Counted from the stretch's first letter, positions 1-8,916 are shown. The stretch is 64,000 nucleotides of DNA from Campylobacter vicugnae (GCF_002139875.1 NZ_CP018793.1:62001-126000); one strand, 5' to 3'. The notes: generated by a model not told the origin, from the letters alone. Made by a program: numbers and translations.

Positions 1-150
1 TTTGAGCTTGTAAATTTTTTGGTTGATCATGGATTTTTAGATATTGGATTAAAATATTTAGAGGGTTCGGCTAAGATGTTTATGGGTGATGAGAGAATGG
101 AGCTTATGCTAGAAAAGATTAGAGGTAAAGATGAAAATAGCCTTAAATAA
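1..150 (+). CDS. 3' end of an unidentified gene (partial)
   Basis: An open frame enters from the left edge and ends with TAA at 148-150, giving the last 49 residues of a protein. It overlaps the start of murE by 20 bases, so the two are probably translated together. The visible tail is helical and acidic/basic mixed (ends GKDENSLK). In C. jejuni a small conserved gene of unknown function lies just upstream of murE, as I recall, and this is probably its counterpart. No function can be assigned from the tail. Confidence 0.6.
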   Translation, partial: FELVNFLVDHGFLDIGLKYLEGSAKMFMGDERMELMLEKIRGKDENSLK

Positions 151-1411
151 TACATTTATTACTGATAACTCTAAAGATGTTGAGTCTAGATGCTATTTTG
201 TAGTAACTAATTCAAATTCTAAATATGCCGATGATGCCTTAGATAGTGGTGCGAATTTAATTAGTCCAAAGCAAGCTATGGAGCTTTTAGGGCTTAAAAA
301 TTGTATAAAAATTATTGGAATTACTGGCACAAATGGAAAGACTACAACTGCGTTTTTACTCGCTCATACTCTATCAAATTTAGGTCATAAAAGCGCAGTT
401 AGCGGGACATGTGGCTCATTTATAGATGATAGACAAATAGCTAAAAAAGGATTGACAACAAGTCAAATTCTAGAGACTATAAGTTATATAAAACAAGCTG
501 TTGAGAGTGGATGCGAGTATTTTATTATGGAGGTTAGCTCTCATGCTATAGCACAAAATCGCATTGAGGGATTAGAGTTTGAGTTAAAGATTTTTACAAA
601 TCTAAGCCAAGATCATCTAGACTATCATAAAAGTTTTAGTGAGTACGCTAGAGTAAAATCTAGCTTTTTACTAGATGAATGTAATAAAATTATAAATGGT
701 GATGATTTAAATATTAGTTATAATAATACAAACTTGCTTACATACTCGCTTTTTAGCGGAGATATTTACGCAAGTAGTTTTGAGTTAAAAAGCGGTATAA
801 ATGCTACTATAAAAAACAGTACCGAAGAGGCCAATTTAAGCCTTGATTTACACGGTAAGTTTAATCTATATAATGCGCTTGGAGTAATTGGCGCTACTAA
901 AAAGCTTTTAAATTTGGATTTACAATCTATATGCGATGGGCTTAAGGGCTTTAAAGGCGTAGCTGGTAGAATGGAAATAGTATCTCATAAACCAGCTATT
1001 ATTGTAGATTTTGCACATACTCCAGATGGGATTGAAAAGGTCTTAAGCTCACTAGAAGAAAGTGAGCTGATTGTGGTTTTTGGTGCTGGAGGTGATAGGG
1101 ATAAAAGCAAGCGTCCTATAATGGGTCAAATAGTTGCAAAATATGCTAAGGTTGCAATCGTAACAAGCGATAATCCTCGTAGCGAAGATCCAAATTCAAT
1201 AATAGAACAAGTCGCTTCTAAAATGCCGCCAAATACCATTAAAATTACCGATCGTAAAGAGGCCATTAAAAAGGCAATAGATATACAAAATGGCGAAATT
1301 TTGCTAATTTTAGGTAAGGGCGATGAGGATTATCAAGAGATAAATGGAGTAAAATATCCATTTAGCGACCAAGAAGTTGTCAAAGAGATATTAAATAAAA
1401 AGGATAAATAA
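131..1411 (+). CDS. murE: UDP-MurNAc-L-Ala-D-Glu:meso-diaminopimelate ligase MurE
   Basis: MurE adds meso-diaminopimelate to the UDP-MurNAc dipeptide in the cytoplasm during peptidoglycan synthesis. The 426-residue product has the Mur-ligase ATP loop GTNGKT at residues 66-71, the central domain with [12 protein letters not shown] at about 156-166, and the C-terminal DNPR motif at 347-350, which marks ligases selecting meso-Dpm over lysine. It is somewhat short for MurE because the N-terminal domain is compact, which I recall as usual in Campylobacter. Its stop codon overlaps the panD start by one base (TAATG), indicating coupling. Confidence 0.95.
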   Translation: MKIALNNTFITDNSKDVESRCYFVVTNSNSKYADDALDSGANLISPKQAMELLGLKNCIKIIGITGTNGKTTTAFLLAHTLSNLGHKSAVSGTCGSFIDDRQIAKKGLTTSQILETISYIKQAVESGCEYFIMEVSSHAIAQNRIEGLEFELKIFTNLSQDHLDYHKSFSEYARVKSSFLLDECNKIINGDDLNISYNNTNLLTYSLFSGDIYASSFELKSGINATIKNSTEEANLSLDLHGKFNLYNALGVIGATKKLLNLDLQSICDGLKGFKGVAGRMEIVSHKPAIIVDFAHTPDGIEKVLSSLEESELIVVFGAGGDRDKSKRPIMGQIVAKYAKVAIVTSDNPRSEDPNSIIEQVASKMPPNTIKITDRKEAIKKAIDIQNGEILLILGKGDEDYQEINGVKYPFSDQEVVKEILNKKDK

Positions 1412-1758
1412 TGAAAATAGAAATGTTAGCTAGTAAAATTCACAGAGCTACAGTTACGGATGCGAATTTAAACTATGTAGGCTCAATTACAATAGATGAA
1501 AAATTAATGAAAGCTGCTAATTTGCTTGAGTTTCAAAAAGTTGAAATTTTAGATGTAAATAATGGTGAAAGATTTGCTACATATGTGATAAAAGGGGATA
1601 AAGAGGGCGAAATCTGTCTAAATGGAGCAGCTGCTAGAAAAGTTTGCATAGGAGATATAATTATCATTGTAAGCTATGCTACAATGAGTATTAAAAAAGC
1701 TAAGAAATTTATACCAACTATCGTTCATGTAGATGCTAATAATAAAATAGATAACTAA
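1411..1758 (+). CDS. panD: aspartate 1-decarboxylase PanD
   Basis: This pyruvoyl enzyme converts L-aspartate to beta-alanine for pantothenate and coenzyme A synthesis. The 115-residue proenzyme carries the self-cleavage site Gly24-Ser25 in YVGSITID, the essential lysine region near the N-terminus (MLASKIHRA) and the NGAAAR segment near residue 71. Length and motifs are typical for the family. It begins inside the murE stop codon, so it is read from the murE transcript. A weak hairpin follows it, with the promoter of the next operon immediately after. Confidence 0.96.
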   Translation: MKIEMLASKIHRATVTDANLNYVGSITIDEKLMKAANLLEFQKVEILDVNNGERFATYVIKGDKEGEICLNGAAARKVCIGDIIIIVSYATMSIKKAKKFIPTIVHVDANNKIDN

Positions 1759-1783
1759 AAAAGCCAATTTTAAAGGCTCTTTT
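1757..1783 (+). terminator. weak terminator after panD
   Basis: A short hairpin, AAAAGCC then an eight- to nine-base loop then GGCT, is followed by CTTTT. It lies directly behind panD and directly before the TATAAT at 1786. The stem is only about four to five pairs, so termination is probably partial. Confidence 0.4.
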
Positions 1784-1785
1784 GC

Positions 1786-1791
1786 TATAAT
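1786..1791 (+). promoter_or_regulatory. -10 box for the ybaB-ispA-tkt operon
   Basis: TATAAT in the context TTTTGCTATAATCG lies 25 bases upstream of the next start codon. Campylobacter sigma-70 promoters usually show a strong -10 box and a poor -35, as here. Confidence 0.6.
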
Positions 1792-1815
1792 CGCCAAAAT
1801 TTAGAAGGTAGATAT

Positions 1816-2124
1816 ATGTTTAAGGATTTTGATTTTTCAAAGATGGGTGAAATGCTAGCTCAAGCTCAGCAAAAGGCAAATGAATTTGAAGCTCAAATCG
1901 CTGCAAAGGAGTTTGAGAGCAAGTCTGGCGGTGGGTTAATTAGTGTAAAAATTAATGGTAAATCTGAAATTTTAGATATTTGCATAGATGATTCCTTGCT
2001 TGAAGATAAGGATAGTTTGCAAATTTTGTTAATCTCAGCTGTAAATGATGCTATAAAATTAGCAAATGATGAGAAGCAAAGTGCAGCTGCATCGTTGCTT
2101 GGTGGATTTGGAGGTATGAGATGA
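1816..2124 (+). CDS. YbaB/EbfC family nucleoid-associated protein
   Basis: A small dimeric DNA-binding protein that coats the nucleoid. The 102-residue product has the family layout: an amphipathic helix (MLAQAQQKANEFEAQIAAKEFE), a beta-rich core (GGGLISVKINGKSEILDICID), then a helix and the glycine-rich end LLGGFGGMR. Its start has the spacer sequence GAAGGTAGATAT, giving AAGG about nine bases ahead of ATG. It overlaps the next gene by four bases (ATGA). It is the first gene of a four-gene operon with the PDZ protein, ispA and tkt. Confidence 0.93.
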   Translation: MFKDFDFSKMGEMLAQAQQKANEFEAQIAAKEFESKSGGGLISVKINGKSEILDICIDDSLLEDKDSLQILLISAVNDAIKLANDEKQSAAASLLGGFGGMR

Positions 2125-3182
2125 TTAGAATTTTGGCTATTATTTTTGCTGCAAGTGCGTTGCTATATGCTGCTCCAGAGCCTACTATTGCTGATAGAGC
2201 TGCGATATATGAGAAGATGAGAGAGTCGCAGTTTAATTATAAAGATAATATTGCAATCGCTTTAAATGGCGAATATGCAGCTGTTGTATATGATAAGAAA
2301 AATCCATTAAATAAAAAAGATTATATCAAATTTGATCCATATCTTGGACTATATCTTATTAAGCCTGGATTTACTCTTCGTGGGGCATTTATGCTAGATG
2401 AGCTTGATAGCAGACAAGATATGTGGGTTATGACTTTAGAAGAAAATATTGTAAATATGGGTCATATTAAGAGTTTTGGTAGTGAGCTTGGTCAATTTGA
2501 TGAGTTGAGTTTTAATACTGGTAAAGCTGGAATGTTGGTTTGTGATTGTGCTTCTATGGTTGGTATTAGCCTTGGAGATAATAAGTTTATCCCAAATAGA
2601 TATCTAAAGCATTTTGCTCGTTATGATGATGTATATTATGGTGATATTGGAGTTAAATTTACCGAGAGCAACTCTACTATTAAGGTATTAAGCGCAAATC
2701 CATTTGGTGCTGGAAAAGAGCTTAGAAGTTCTGATGAGGTTTTATCAGTAAATGGCAAAAAGCCTACTAGTCTAAGAGAGATAAATGAGATGATATTGTT
2801 TGCTGATAAAGGATCGGTGCTTAAATTTGATATCGCTCGCGGTTCGCAAATTTTGCACTATGATATCAAGATGTCAAATATCACAGCAAAAAATATCCCT
2901 GATGATAATAAAACTACTGAGATCAAAAAAATCCCACCAAAACCAAAATTTTTACCTGAATTTGGTATAAACATAAATAAAAATATGGTAATAACTAGCA
3001 TAAAAGCAAACTCAAAAGCTAGTAAGTTGGGTTTAAAAGTTGGCGATAAAATTATGCAAATAGATGGAGTAAATGTTAAAAATGCACTTCATGTAGATGA
3101 GATTATGAAAACTAAAAATGCTCAAACTTACTACCTAATTTCTAGAGATGATTTTCAGTTTTTTGTACGAGTAAATAGATGA
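2121..3182 (+). CDS. periplasmic PDZ-domain protein, function unknown
   Basis: The 353-residue product begins with a cleavable signal peptide (MIRILAIIFAASALLYAAPEP). It then has a non-catalytic N-terminal region, and ends with two PDZ-like segments at about 185-245 and 275-345; the latter includes the ligand-loop sequence LGLKVGDKIMQIDGVNV. No protease catalytic triad is visible. A cysteine pair (VCDCAS, about residues 140-145) resembles that of a trypsin-like fold that has lost its active site, but this is speculative. The gene overlaps both neighbours by four bases and is conserved between ybaB and ispA in C. jejuni. Confidence 0.85.
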   Translation: MIRILAIIFAASALLYAAPEPTIADRAAIYEKMRESQFNYKDNIAIALNGEYAAVVYDKKNPLNKKDYIKFDPYLGLYLIKPGFTLRGAFMLDELDSRQDMWVMTLEENIVNMGHIKSFGSELGQFDELSFNTGKAGMLVCDCASMVGISLGDNKFIPNRYLKHFARYDDVYYGDIGVKFTESNSTIKVLSANPFGAGKELRSSDEVLSVNGKKPTSLREINEMILFADKGSVLKFDIARGSQILHYDIKMSNITAKNIPDDNKTTEIKKIPPKPKFLPEFGININKNMVITSIKANSKASKLGLKVGDKIMQIDGVNVKNALHVDEIMKTKNAQTYYLISRDDFQFFVRVNR

Positions 3183-4006
3183 ACTTTCTAGAGTATCTAG
3201 AATCAAATTTACCTAGCGTAGAGAGTTTTCATCCATATTTTAATGAAGCTCTTGCTTGGGTTTTAAAAGCTGGAGGAAAGCACTTTCGCGCTCAATTAGT
3301 AATTGGCACTGCAAGGGCCATTAATCCATCGTGCGATCCATATGCAGCAGCTTTAGCTGTGGAGCTTTTGCATACATATTCGCTTATTCACGATGATCTT
3401 CCAGCAATGGATAATGCTAATCTTCGCCGTGGCGTGCCAACCTTGCATGTAAAATATGATGAAGTTACTGCAATCTTAGCTGGAGATGCGCTAAATACTG
3501 CGGCATTTGGAGTGTTGGCTAATTCAAATTTATCACCACAAATTGCTATAAAATGCATACAAGTGCTAAGTAAAAATGGCGGTCTTGATGGAATGATAAT
3601 TGGTCAAGCAATTGATTGCTATTTTGAAAATAAAAAATTAAGCTTAGATGAGCTTGAGTTTTTACATCTGCATAAAACAGGCGCATTAATTGCTGCAAGT
3701 ATGCAAATTGGTGCAATAGTAGCTGGTGCAAGCGATGAAGAGTCAAATGATATATATAAGGCTGGTTTAAAACTAGGTCTTGCATTTCAAATTCACGATG
3801 ATATAATAGACGCTACAAGTAGTAGCGATAAAGCTGGAAAACCTACAAATAATGATAGTTCCAAAAACTCATTTACAAATTTACTTGGTGTTGATAAAGC
3901 CATAGAAGCTAGAGATGAGCTAGAAAAGCAAATTATCAATCAAATTCAAAATCAAGATGTAAAAGAGTTGGTTTCAAACTTAATAAACAAATACCTAAAA
4001 GGATAA
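3179..4006 (+). CDS. ispA: polyprenyl (geranyl/farnesyl) diphosphate synthase IspA
   Basis: This prenyltransferase condenses isopentenyl diphosphate with allylic diphosphates to make farnesyl diphosphate, feeding quinone and undecaprenyl lipid synthesis. The 275-residue protein has the first aspartate-rich motif DDLPAMD at 72-78, the GGKHFR substrate loop near residue 32, and the second motif DDIID near residue 205. The inserted two residues between the aspartates of the first motif fit the bacterial short-chain type. It starts within the PDZ-gene stop codon (ATGA overlap) and ends two bases before tkt. Confidence 0.94.
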   Translation: MNFLEYLESNLPSVESFHPYFNEALAWVLKAGGKHFRAQLVIGTARAINPSCDPYAAALAVELLHTYSLIHDDLPAMDNANLRRGVPTLHVKYDEVTAILAGDALNTAAFGVLANSNLSPQIAIKCIQVLSKNGGLDGMIIGQAIDCYFENKKLSLDELEFLHLHKTGALIAASMQIGAIVAGASDEESNDIYKAGLKLGLAFQIHDDIIDATSSSDKAGKPTNNDSSKNSFTNLLGVDKAIEARDELEKQIINQIQNQDVKELVSNLINKYLKG

Positions 4007-4008
4007 AA

Positions 4009-5913
4009 ATGTATAAAAAACAAGCAGATACAATAAGATTTTTATGTGCTGATATGGTGCAAAAGGCAAATTCAGGTCATCCAGGTGCGCCAATGGGGCT
4101 TGCTGATATAGTTACAGTTTTAAGCACTCATCTAAACCATAATCCTAAAAATCCAAATTGGTTAAATCGTGATAGATTAGTCTTTAGCGGTGGTCATGCT
4201 AGTAGTTTGGTATATAGTTTTTTACACCTTAGCGGGTATGATGTTAGTATAGATGATTTAAAATCATTTCGCCAACTCCACTCTAAAACGCCAGGCCATC
4301 CAGAGATTGAGACTCCAGGGGTAGAGATTGCTACTGGGCCACTTGGTCAAGGTGTTGCAAACGCAGTTGGTTTTGCTATGGCTGCAAAATCAGCTCAAAA
4401 TTTACTAGGTAGCGATATTATCAATCATAAGGTATATTGCCTATGTGGAGATGGTGATTTGCAAGAGGGGATTAGCTATGAGGCATGTGCGTTAGCTGGC
4501 AAGCATAATCTTGATAATCTTGTAATAATTTATGATAGCAATGAGATCACAATAGAAGGCAATACTAATATAGCTTGGGCCGAAGATGTTAAGGTTAGAT
4601 TTGAAGCAGCTGGATTTGAAGTTGCTAAGATAGATGGTCATAGCTATGATGAGATTGAATTTGCTCTAAAAGAGGCTAAAAATAAAACCAAACCATATCT
4701 AATAATAGCCAAAACTAAAATAGCCAAAGGTGCTGGCGAGCTAGAAGGTAGCCATCATGCACACGGCGCTCCACTTGGTGCTGATGTAATAGCAAAAGCT
4801 AAAGAAGTAGCTGGTTTTGATCCAAATTTAAGCTTTTTTATAGATGATGATGTGAAGTTTTGGTTTAATCTTGCGCTAGAAAGAGGCGACTTGGCTAATG
4901 CTACTTGGGATAAGCTTGTAAGCCAGTTAGATGATGAGAAAAAAGAGCTTTTACACTCTTTATTAAATCCTGATTTTAGCAAGATTGAATTTCCAGCCCT
5001 AAAGGGTCAAAAAATGGCTACAAGAGATAGCAATGGTAAGATTTTAAATGCTATTGCTAAGGCACTACCTGGATTTATCGGTGGTAGTGCTGATCTTGGC
5101 CCAAGCAATAAAACTGAGTTAAAAGATTTTGGTGATTATCCAAATGGTAAAAATATACATTTTGGTATTAGAGAACATGCGATGGCAGCAATCTGTAATG
5201 CATATGCTAGATATGGTATTTTTATTCCATTTAGTGCGACATTTTTTATATTTAGTGATTATCTTAAGGCTGGTGCTAGACTTGCAGCTCTTATGGGGCT
5301 TAAGCACTATTTTATATGGACGCATGATAGTATCGGCGTGGGAGAAGATGGCCCAACTCATGAGCCAATTGAACAGCTTAGCACATTTAGAGCAATGCCA
5401 AATTTCTATACATTTCGCCCAGCTGATGGTGCTGAAAATGTGGAGTGCTGGAAGGTTGCGCTTAATTTAAATGCTCCTTGTGCGTTTGTATGCTCAAGAC
5501 AAGGATTAAATCCTTTAGATGAAGCAAAATTTGGTAGTGTAGCAAATGGCGCATATCTAATTAAAGAAAGTCAAAATCCGCAAATTACATTAGTAGCTAG
5601 TGGTAGTGAGGTAGGATTGTGTCTTGAGGCGGCAAATTTACTTGAAAGTATTGATATTGGTGTAAATGTGGTATCTGCACCGTGTTTTGATCTATTATGT
5701 GAGCAAGAGTCTAGCTATATTAACCGCATATTTGCACCACAAACAAAAATCTTAGCCGTAGAGGCTGCAACGGCACTTGAGTGGTATAAATTTGCTGATA
5801 ATGTATTTGGAATGAGTTCATTTGGCGCTTCTGCTCCAGCTGATGAGCTATTTAAGCATTTTGGATTTAGTGCTACAAATGTAGCAAATATTGCTAAAGA
5901 GATGTTAAAATAA
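4009..5913 (+). CDS. tkt: transketolase
   Basis: Thiamine-diphosphate enzyme that moves two-carbon units between ketose and aldose phosphates in the non-oxidative pentose-phosphate pathway. The 634-residue product shows the diphosphate-binding segment GDGDLQEG, the N-terminal substrate histidine region NSGHPGAPMG, the pyrimidine-domain sequence GVGEDGPTHEPIEQL and a C-terminal transketolase domain. Length is normal. It follows ispA after two bases and is the last gene of the ybaB operon; a hairpin starts just behind its stop codon. Confidence 0.97.
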   Translation: MYKKQADTIRFLCADMVQKANSGHPGAPMGLADIVTVLSTHLNHNPKNPNWLNRDRLVFSGGHASSLVYSFLHLSGYDVSIDDLKSFRQLHSKTPGHPEIETPGVEIATGPLGQGVANAVGFAMAAKSAQNLLGSDIINHKVYCLCGDGDLQEGISYEACALAGKHNLDNLVIIYDSNEITIEGNTNIAWAEDVKVRFEAAGFEVAKIDGHSYDEIEFALKEAKNKTKPYLIIAKTKIAKGAGELEGSHHAHGAPLGADVIAKAKEVAGFDPNLSFFIDDDVKFWFNLALERGDLANATWDKLVSQLDDEKKELLHSLLNPDFSKIEFPALKGQKMATRDSNGKILNAIAKALPGFIGGSADLGPSNKTELKDFGDYPNGKNIHFGIREHAMAAICNAYARYGIFIPFSATFFIFSDYLKAGARLAALMGLKHYFIWTHDSIGVGEDGPTHEPIEQLSTFRAMPNFYTFRPADGAENVECWKVALNLNAPCAFVCSRQGLNPLDEAKFGSVANGAYLIKESQNPQITLVASGSEVGLCLEAANLLESIDIGVNVVSAPCFDLLCEQESSYINRIFAPQTKILAVEAATALEWYKFADNVFGMSSFGASAPADELFKHFGFSATNVANIAKEMLK

Positions 5914-5940
5914 AACCCCTAGCCAAATGGCTAGAGGTTA
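5912..5940. terminator. bidirectional terminator between tkt and the DUF493 gene
   Basis: Inverted repeat CCCCTAGCC-AAAT-GGCTAGAGG (one mismatch) at 5916-5937. On the minus strand it is followed by TTTTATTTT, a good U-run, and on the plus strand by TTATAAT. It separates two convergent genes. Confidence 0.7.
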
Positions 5941-6204
5941 TAATACAAATTTAGAGTACTTTTTAAGTAGTGAAAATAGCTCTAAACGCTCACTATCACT
6001 ACTTACTAGCACGCTTAGATTGAAGCTTTTAAATTTACCATTTTTACTGCTATTTGATGGAGTTATTTTATGGTTTCTCTCTCCTACACACTCTTTAGTT
6101 ATGTTTTTTTCATCAGCATTACTATCAAAAATAACCTTATACTCCCAAAATGTAGGATATACGATATCTGGTTTTTTGCCATTTAGATCGCAAATTTTAG
6201 CCAT
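5938..6204 (-). CDS. DUF493 family protein (YbeD-like)
   Basis: A small ferredoxin-like-fold protein of unknown role found in many proteobacteria, including Helicobacter and Campylobacter. The frame extends upstream to 6237, but the better start is ATG at 6204: AGGAGAAAA precedes it, and homologues begin near the [15 protein letters not shown] segment. That gives 88 residues ending in the typical [16 protein letters not shown] core. It overlaps the moaC stop region by eight bases and is therefore the second gene of a moaC operon. Confidence 0.85.
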   Translation of the reverse strand: MAKICDLNGKKPDIVYPTFWEYKVIFDSNADEKNITKECVGERNHKITPSNSSKNGKFKSFNLSVLVSSDSERLELFSLLKKYSKFVL

Positions 6205-6673
6205 TTTTTCTCCTATATTCGCCACTTTTGCCGCCACTTTTTGATTCTAAAGCGATATTGCTAATTATCATTGATTTATCAATTGCTTTAATCATATCAT
6301 ATATGGTAAGTAGTCCAATGCTTACAGATGTCAAAGCCTCCATCTCTACTCCAGTTTTGCCTTGAGTTGCAACTTTGGCAATAAGCCTAAATCCTGGTAA
6401 ATGCCCCATATCTTCTATATCGATATCGACTGAATTTAAAGCAAGAGGGTGGCACATTGGGATTAAATCACTAGTGCGTTTAGCCCCCATAACAGCAGCT
6501 ATTACTGCAGTTTGTAAAACAGGACCTTTTTTACCAGTATTTTCTTTAATAGCTGTGTAGGCTTCTTTAGACATTGTAATAGTCCCACTTGCCATAGCAA
6601 TGCGTTTAGTGATATCTTTATCAGCGACATCGACCATTTTTGGCAAATTTTTTTCATTTAAATGAGTTAGCAT
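6197..6673 (-). CDS. moaC: cyclic pyranopterin monophosphate synthase MoaC
   Basis: MoaC converts the MoaA product to cyclic pyranopterin monophosphate in molybdenum-cofactor synthesis. The 158-residue product has the diagnostic motifs [35 protein letters not shown] and a C-terminal KSGGKSG. The start ATG at 6673 has AAGGATAAAA in front of it, a good ribosome binding site. Other molybdopterin genes are not in this window. The gene is followed by the overlapping DUF493 gene. Confidence 0.96.
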   Translation of the reverse strand: MLTHLNEKNLPKMVDVADKDITKRIAMASGTITMSKEAYTAIKENTGKKGPVLQTAVIAAVMGAKRTSDLIPMCHPLALNSVDIDIEDMGHLPGFRLIAKVATQGKTGVEMEALTSVSIGLLTIYDMIKAIDKSMIISNIALESKSGGKSGEYRRKNG

Positions 6674-6692
6674 TTTTATCCTTTTTTAATTG

Positions 6693-6698
6693 ATTATA
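6693..6698 (-). promoter_or_regulatory. -10 box of moaC
   Basis: On the minus strand TATAAT in the context TTGATATAATCAATT lies about 20 bases ahead of the moaC start codon. Confidence 0.55.
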
Positions 6699-6760
6699 TC
6701 AAATTTTATCTTAATAGTTTTACTTAAGCTTATATTTATCATATATTAAAAAATTAATTA

Positions 6761-6766
6761 TATAAT
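6761..6766 (+). promoter_or_regulatory. -10 box of a candidate small RNA
   Basis: TATAAT preceded by the T/A-rich stretch ATTAAAAAATTAATTA. Transcription from it would begin near 6773 and run straight into the hairpin terminator at 6800-6829, with no open frame between. Confidence 0.45.
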
Positions 6767-6772
6767 TCAAGT

Positions 6773-6832
6773 TCCTAAACAAATAACCTCCTTTTTGTAA
6801 AAACACTCACTCTTTTGAGTGAGTGTTTTATT
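6773..6832 (+). ncRNA. candidate small regulatory RNA with anti-Shine-Dalgarno sequence
   Basis: Between the TATAAT at 6761 and a strong hairpin is a gene-free segment of about 60 bases. It contains an unpaired CCTCCTTTTT at 6787-6796, complementary to AAAAAGGAGG ribosome binding sites. It ends in a 13-pair stem (AAAACACTCACTC / GAGTGAGTGTTTT) with a TTTT loop and a T-rich tail. Layout (promoter, single-stranded CU-rich seed, intrinsic terminator) is that of a trans-acting small RNA. No matching known RNA family is claimed. Confidence 0.4.
6800..6832 (+). terminator. strong intrinsic terminator hairpin
   Basis: Perfect 13-bp inverted repeat, AAAACACTCACTC and GAGTGAGTGTTTT, around a TTTT loop, followed by ATTTAGTTTTTT. 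No protein-coding gene reads into it on the plus strand, so it needs another transcript; see the candidate small RNA. Confidence 0.7.
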
Positions 6833-6870
6833 TAGTTTTTTAATCAATATTATATTTTTTATTGTTTTAT

Positions 6871-6958
6871 GGGCAGATGTCCGAGTGGTTGAAGGAGCAC
6901 GCCTGGAACGCGTGTAAGGTGCAAGCCTTCGGGGGTTCAAATCCCTCTCTGTCCGCCA
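6871..6958 (+). tRNA. tRNA-Ser(GGA)
   Basis: An 88-base class II tRNA with acceptor arms GGGCAGA / TCTGTCC, anticodon stem CACGC/GCGTG around loop CTGGAAC (anticodon GGA), a long variable arm, the T-loop GGTTCAAATCC and an encoded CCA end. Confidence 0.96.
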
Positions 6959-7040
6959 TGAATTATAAAAAATATATTAAAGTTTTAATTTATATGGATT
7001 GTTTAAATAAGAAAAGACCGCCGAAGCGATCTTTATGGTA

Positions 7041-7253
7041 TTAGAGTTTTGACTCATAGCGTCTAAGCATATAAAGTCTTTTAAGCATTTTTTTACGAGC
7101 TGAGATTTTTTGTTTTTTACGAATTTCAGTCATAGGCTCAAAAAAGCGTCTAGCACGAACTTCAGTAACTACTAAGTTACGGTCAGTTTGTTTTTTAAAG
7201 CGTCTATATGCTTCATCAAAAGACTCATTTGGATGTACCTTAACTCCTGGCAC
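7041..7253 (-). CDS. rpsU: 30S ribosomal protein S21
   Basis: Small basic ribosomal protein S21 (70 residues), the last protein to join the 30S subunit and important at initiation. The sequence [20 protein letters not shown] then an Arg/Lys-rich C-terminus is typical of Campylobacter S21. The frame opens at a GTG at 7265, but homologues begin MPG, so I chose GTG 7253. It is preceded by GGTGAGG at good spacing. It lies beside ccoG, as in C. jejuni, but divergently oriented. Confidence 0.93.
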   Translation of the reverse strand: MPGVKVHPNESFDEAYRRFKKQTDRNLVVTEVRARRFFEPMTEIRKKQKISARKKMLKRLYMLRRYESKL

Positions 7254-7371
7254 GATCCTCACCACCTTTCGTTGAAATTTTTGAGTGCAGATTATATCTA
7301 AATTTAACTTAAATTTATATTTTATAATTATAAAATAATCTTATTTAACCATATTTTAAAATAAGAAGTTA

Positions 7372-7377
7372 TATAAT
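7372..7377 (+). promoter_or_regulatory. -10 box of ccoG
   Basis: TATAAT in AAGTTATATAATCAAC, 30 bases upstream of the ccoG start; AAGGA ribosome binding site at about 7395. Confidence 0.55.
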
Positions 7378-7406
7378 CAACAATAAAATCACACAAGGAA
7401 TAACAA

Positions 7407-8783
7407 ATGTCTTGTAAGCCTACGCATTACACTAAACGCCGTTATAGCGTGTATGCTATTGTTACTTTGATTGCTTTGGTGCTTCCATTTATTCGCATTA
7501 ATGGCAATCATCTATTTTTGCTAAGTTTTGATAAAAAACAGTTACATCTACTCTTTACTTCATTTGATATGCAAGAGCTATATTTAATGCCGTTTTTGCT
7601 TATTATTTTGTTTTTAAGTATATTTTTTATGACTACTTTAGGTGGTAGGGTTTGGTGTGGATGGACCTGTCCGCAGACAATTTTTCGTGTAATTTATAGG
7701 GATTTAATTTGCACTAAAATCCTTAAAATTCGCAAAAATATCAAAGATAAACAAAAAGAATTTGACGAAAATATAATCAAAAAAACTATCTCAGTAATTA
7801 TTTGGGCAGCTCTTGCATTTGTAGCTGCTAGTAATTTTATGTGGTATTTTGTACCACCTGAGGATTTTTTTACCTATCTTGCTAATCCAGCCGAGCATAA
7901 GCTTTTAGTTGGAATTTTAATAGGTATTACAACATTTTTAGTTTTTGATGTGGTATATTTGGCTGAGAATTTTTGTATATATGTTTGCCCGTATGCTAGA
8001 GTACAAAGCGTTATGTTTGACAATGATACAATTCAGGTGATTTATGATGAAAATCGTGGTGGTAAATTATATGATGGACATACAAAATTAGGTAAAAAGC
8101 CAACTACTCCAGGTGCTGAGTGTATAGGTTGTGAGGCATGTGTAAGAGTATGCCCAACTCATATAGATATTAGAAAAGGTATGCAACTTGAGTGTATCAA
8201 CTGTCTTGAATGTAGCGATGCTTGTAGCGAGGTAATGGGCAAACTAGGCAAAGAGAGCTTAATTAATTGGACTAGTGCTAAGGCTATTAAAACTAAAAGC
8301 AAGGTTAAATATTTTAGATTTAGAACAATTGGCTATATGGTTGCATTATCTATTGCTGTGATTGCGCTAGGACTAATGACAACCAAAAAAGAGCATATGC
8401 TATTAAATATAAATAGAGCTACTCAACTTTATAGTATTAAGGTGCTTGATGATAATACACCAAAAGTGCAAAATGCATATACATTTTTAATACAAAATAC
8501 TGATAATGTTGAGCATTCATACTATTTTGATGTTAATGAAACTAGAATTAAAATCGATAGACCGCTTAAGTCAATTACATTAAAAGCTGGTGGAAAGAAA
8601 AAAGTAATTGTAGTGCTTAGCACAACTCAAACATTAGTAGATGATACAAGACGAGATACTCCAATAGATATTACAATTAATGCATATGCTAAAGATGCTA
8701 AAGAGACAATTAGTGTTGATCGCAAAACCATCTTTGTGTATCCTAAACAGATTGAATTAGAAAAGGCTATACAATCAAAATAA
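7407..8783 (+). CDS. ccoG: cytochrome c oxidase accessory protein CcoG (RdxA/FixG family)
   Basis: Membrane iron-sulfur protein that reduces copper during assembly of the cbb3 oxidase copper-heme centre. The 458-residue product has membrane segments near 15-32, 58-78, 128-148 and 168-186. WCGWTCPQ lies at 83-90, and two 4Fe-4S cysteine sets follow: C239-C242-C245-C249 and C263-C266-C269-C273. A further membrane helix at about 300-325 leads to a periplasmic C-terminal immunoglobulin-like domain. C. jejuni has the same protein between rpsU and the cme genes. The oxidase genes are not in the window. Confidence 0.94.
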   Translation: MSCKPTHYTKRRYSVYAIVTLIALVLPFIRINGNHLFLLSFDKKQLHLLFTSFDMQELYLMPFLLIILFLSIFFMTTLGGRVWCGWTCPQTIFRVIYRDLICTKILKIRKNIKDKQKEFDENIIKKTISVIIWAALAFVAASNFMWYFVPPEDFFTYLANPAEHKLLVGILIGITTFLVFDVVYLAENFCIYVCPYARVQSVMFDNDTIQVIYDENRGGKLYDGHTKLGKKPTTPGAECIGCEACVRVCPTHIDIRKGMQLECINCLECSDACSEVMGKLGKESLINWTSAKAIKTKSKVKYFRFRTIGYMVALSIAVIALGLMTTKKEHMLLNINRATQLYSIKVLDDNTPKVQNAYTFLIQNTDNVEHSYYFDVNETRIKIDRPLKSITLKAGGKKKVIVVLSTTQTLVDDTRRDTPIDITINAYAKDAKETISVDRKTIFVYPKQIELEKAIQSK

Positions 8784-8789
8784 ATTCAC

Positions 8790-8822
8790 CTAAAAGGAGA
8801 CTAATTGCTCTCCTTTTAGATA
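8790..8822 (+). terminator. terminator after ccoG
   Basis: Perfect 11-bp inverted repeat CTAAAAGGAGA and TCTCCTTTTAG around an eight-base loop, directly behind the ccoG stop codon. Confidence 0.7.
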
Positions 8823-8874
8823 ATGAATATCAAAAATAATTTAGCATATTAATTTTTTCTTAACAAAATTTTTG

Positions 8875-8880
8875 TAAAAT
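8875..8880 (+). promoter_or_regulatory. -10 box of the cmeABC operon
   Basis: TAAAAT in the extended context TTTTTGTAAAATATC, about 48 bases ahead of the cmeA start and just upstream of an inverted repeat. Confidence 0.5.
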
Positions 8881-8897
8881 ATCAAAATTTAATTCAG

Positions 8898-8916
8898 TTC
8901 AAATACACAATTTGAA
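8898..8916. promoter_or_regulatory. inverted repeat, possible operator of cmeABC
   Basis: Perfect inverted repeat TTCAAAT-ACACA-ATTTGAA between the predicted start of transcription and the cmeA ribosome binding site. Size and position fit a dimeric repressor site. It could instead form a hairpin at the 5' end of the message. Confidence 0.4.

Noticed and set aside
5129-5470. Minus and plus frames over 80 codons inside tkt
   Set aside because: Shadows of transketolase in other frames; no homology recognised and the tkt frame is intact.
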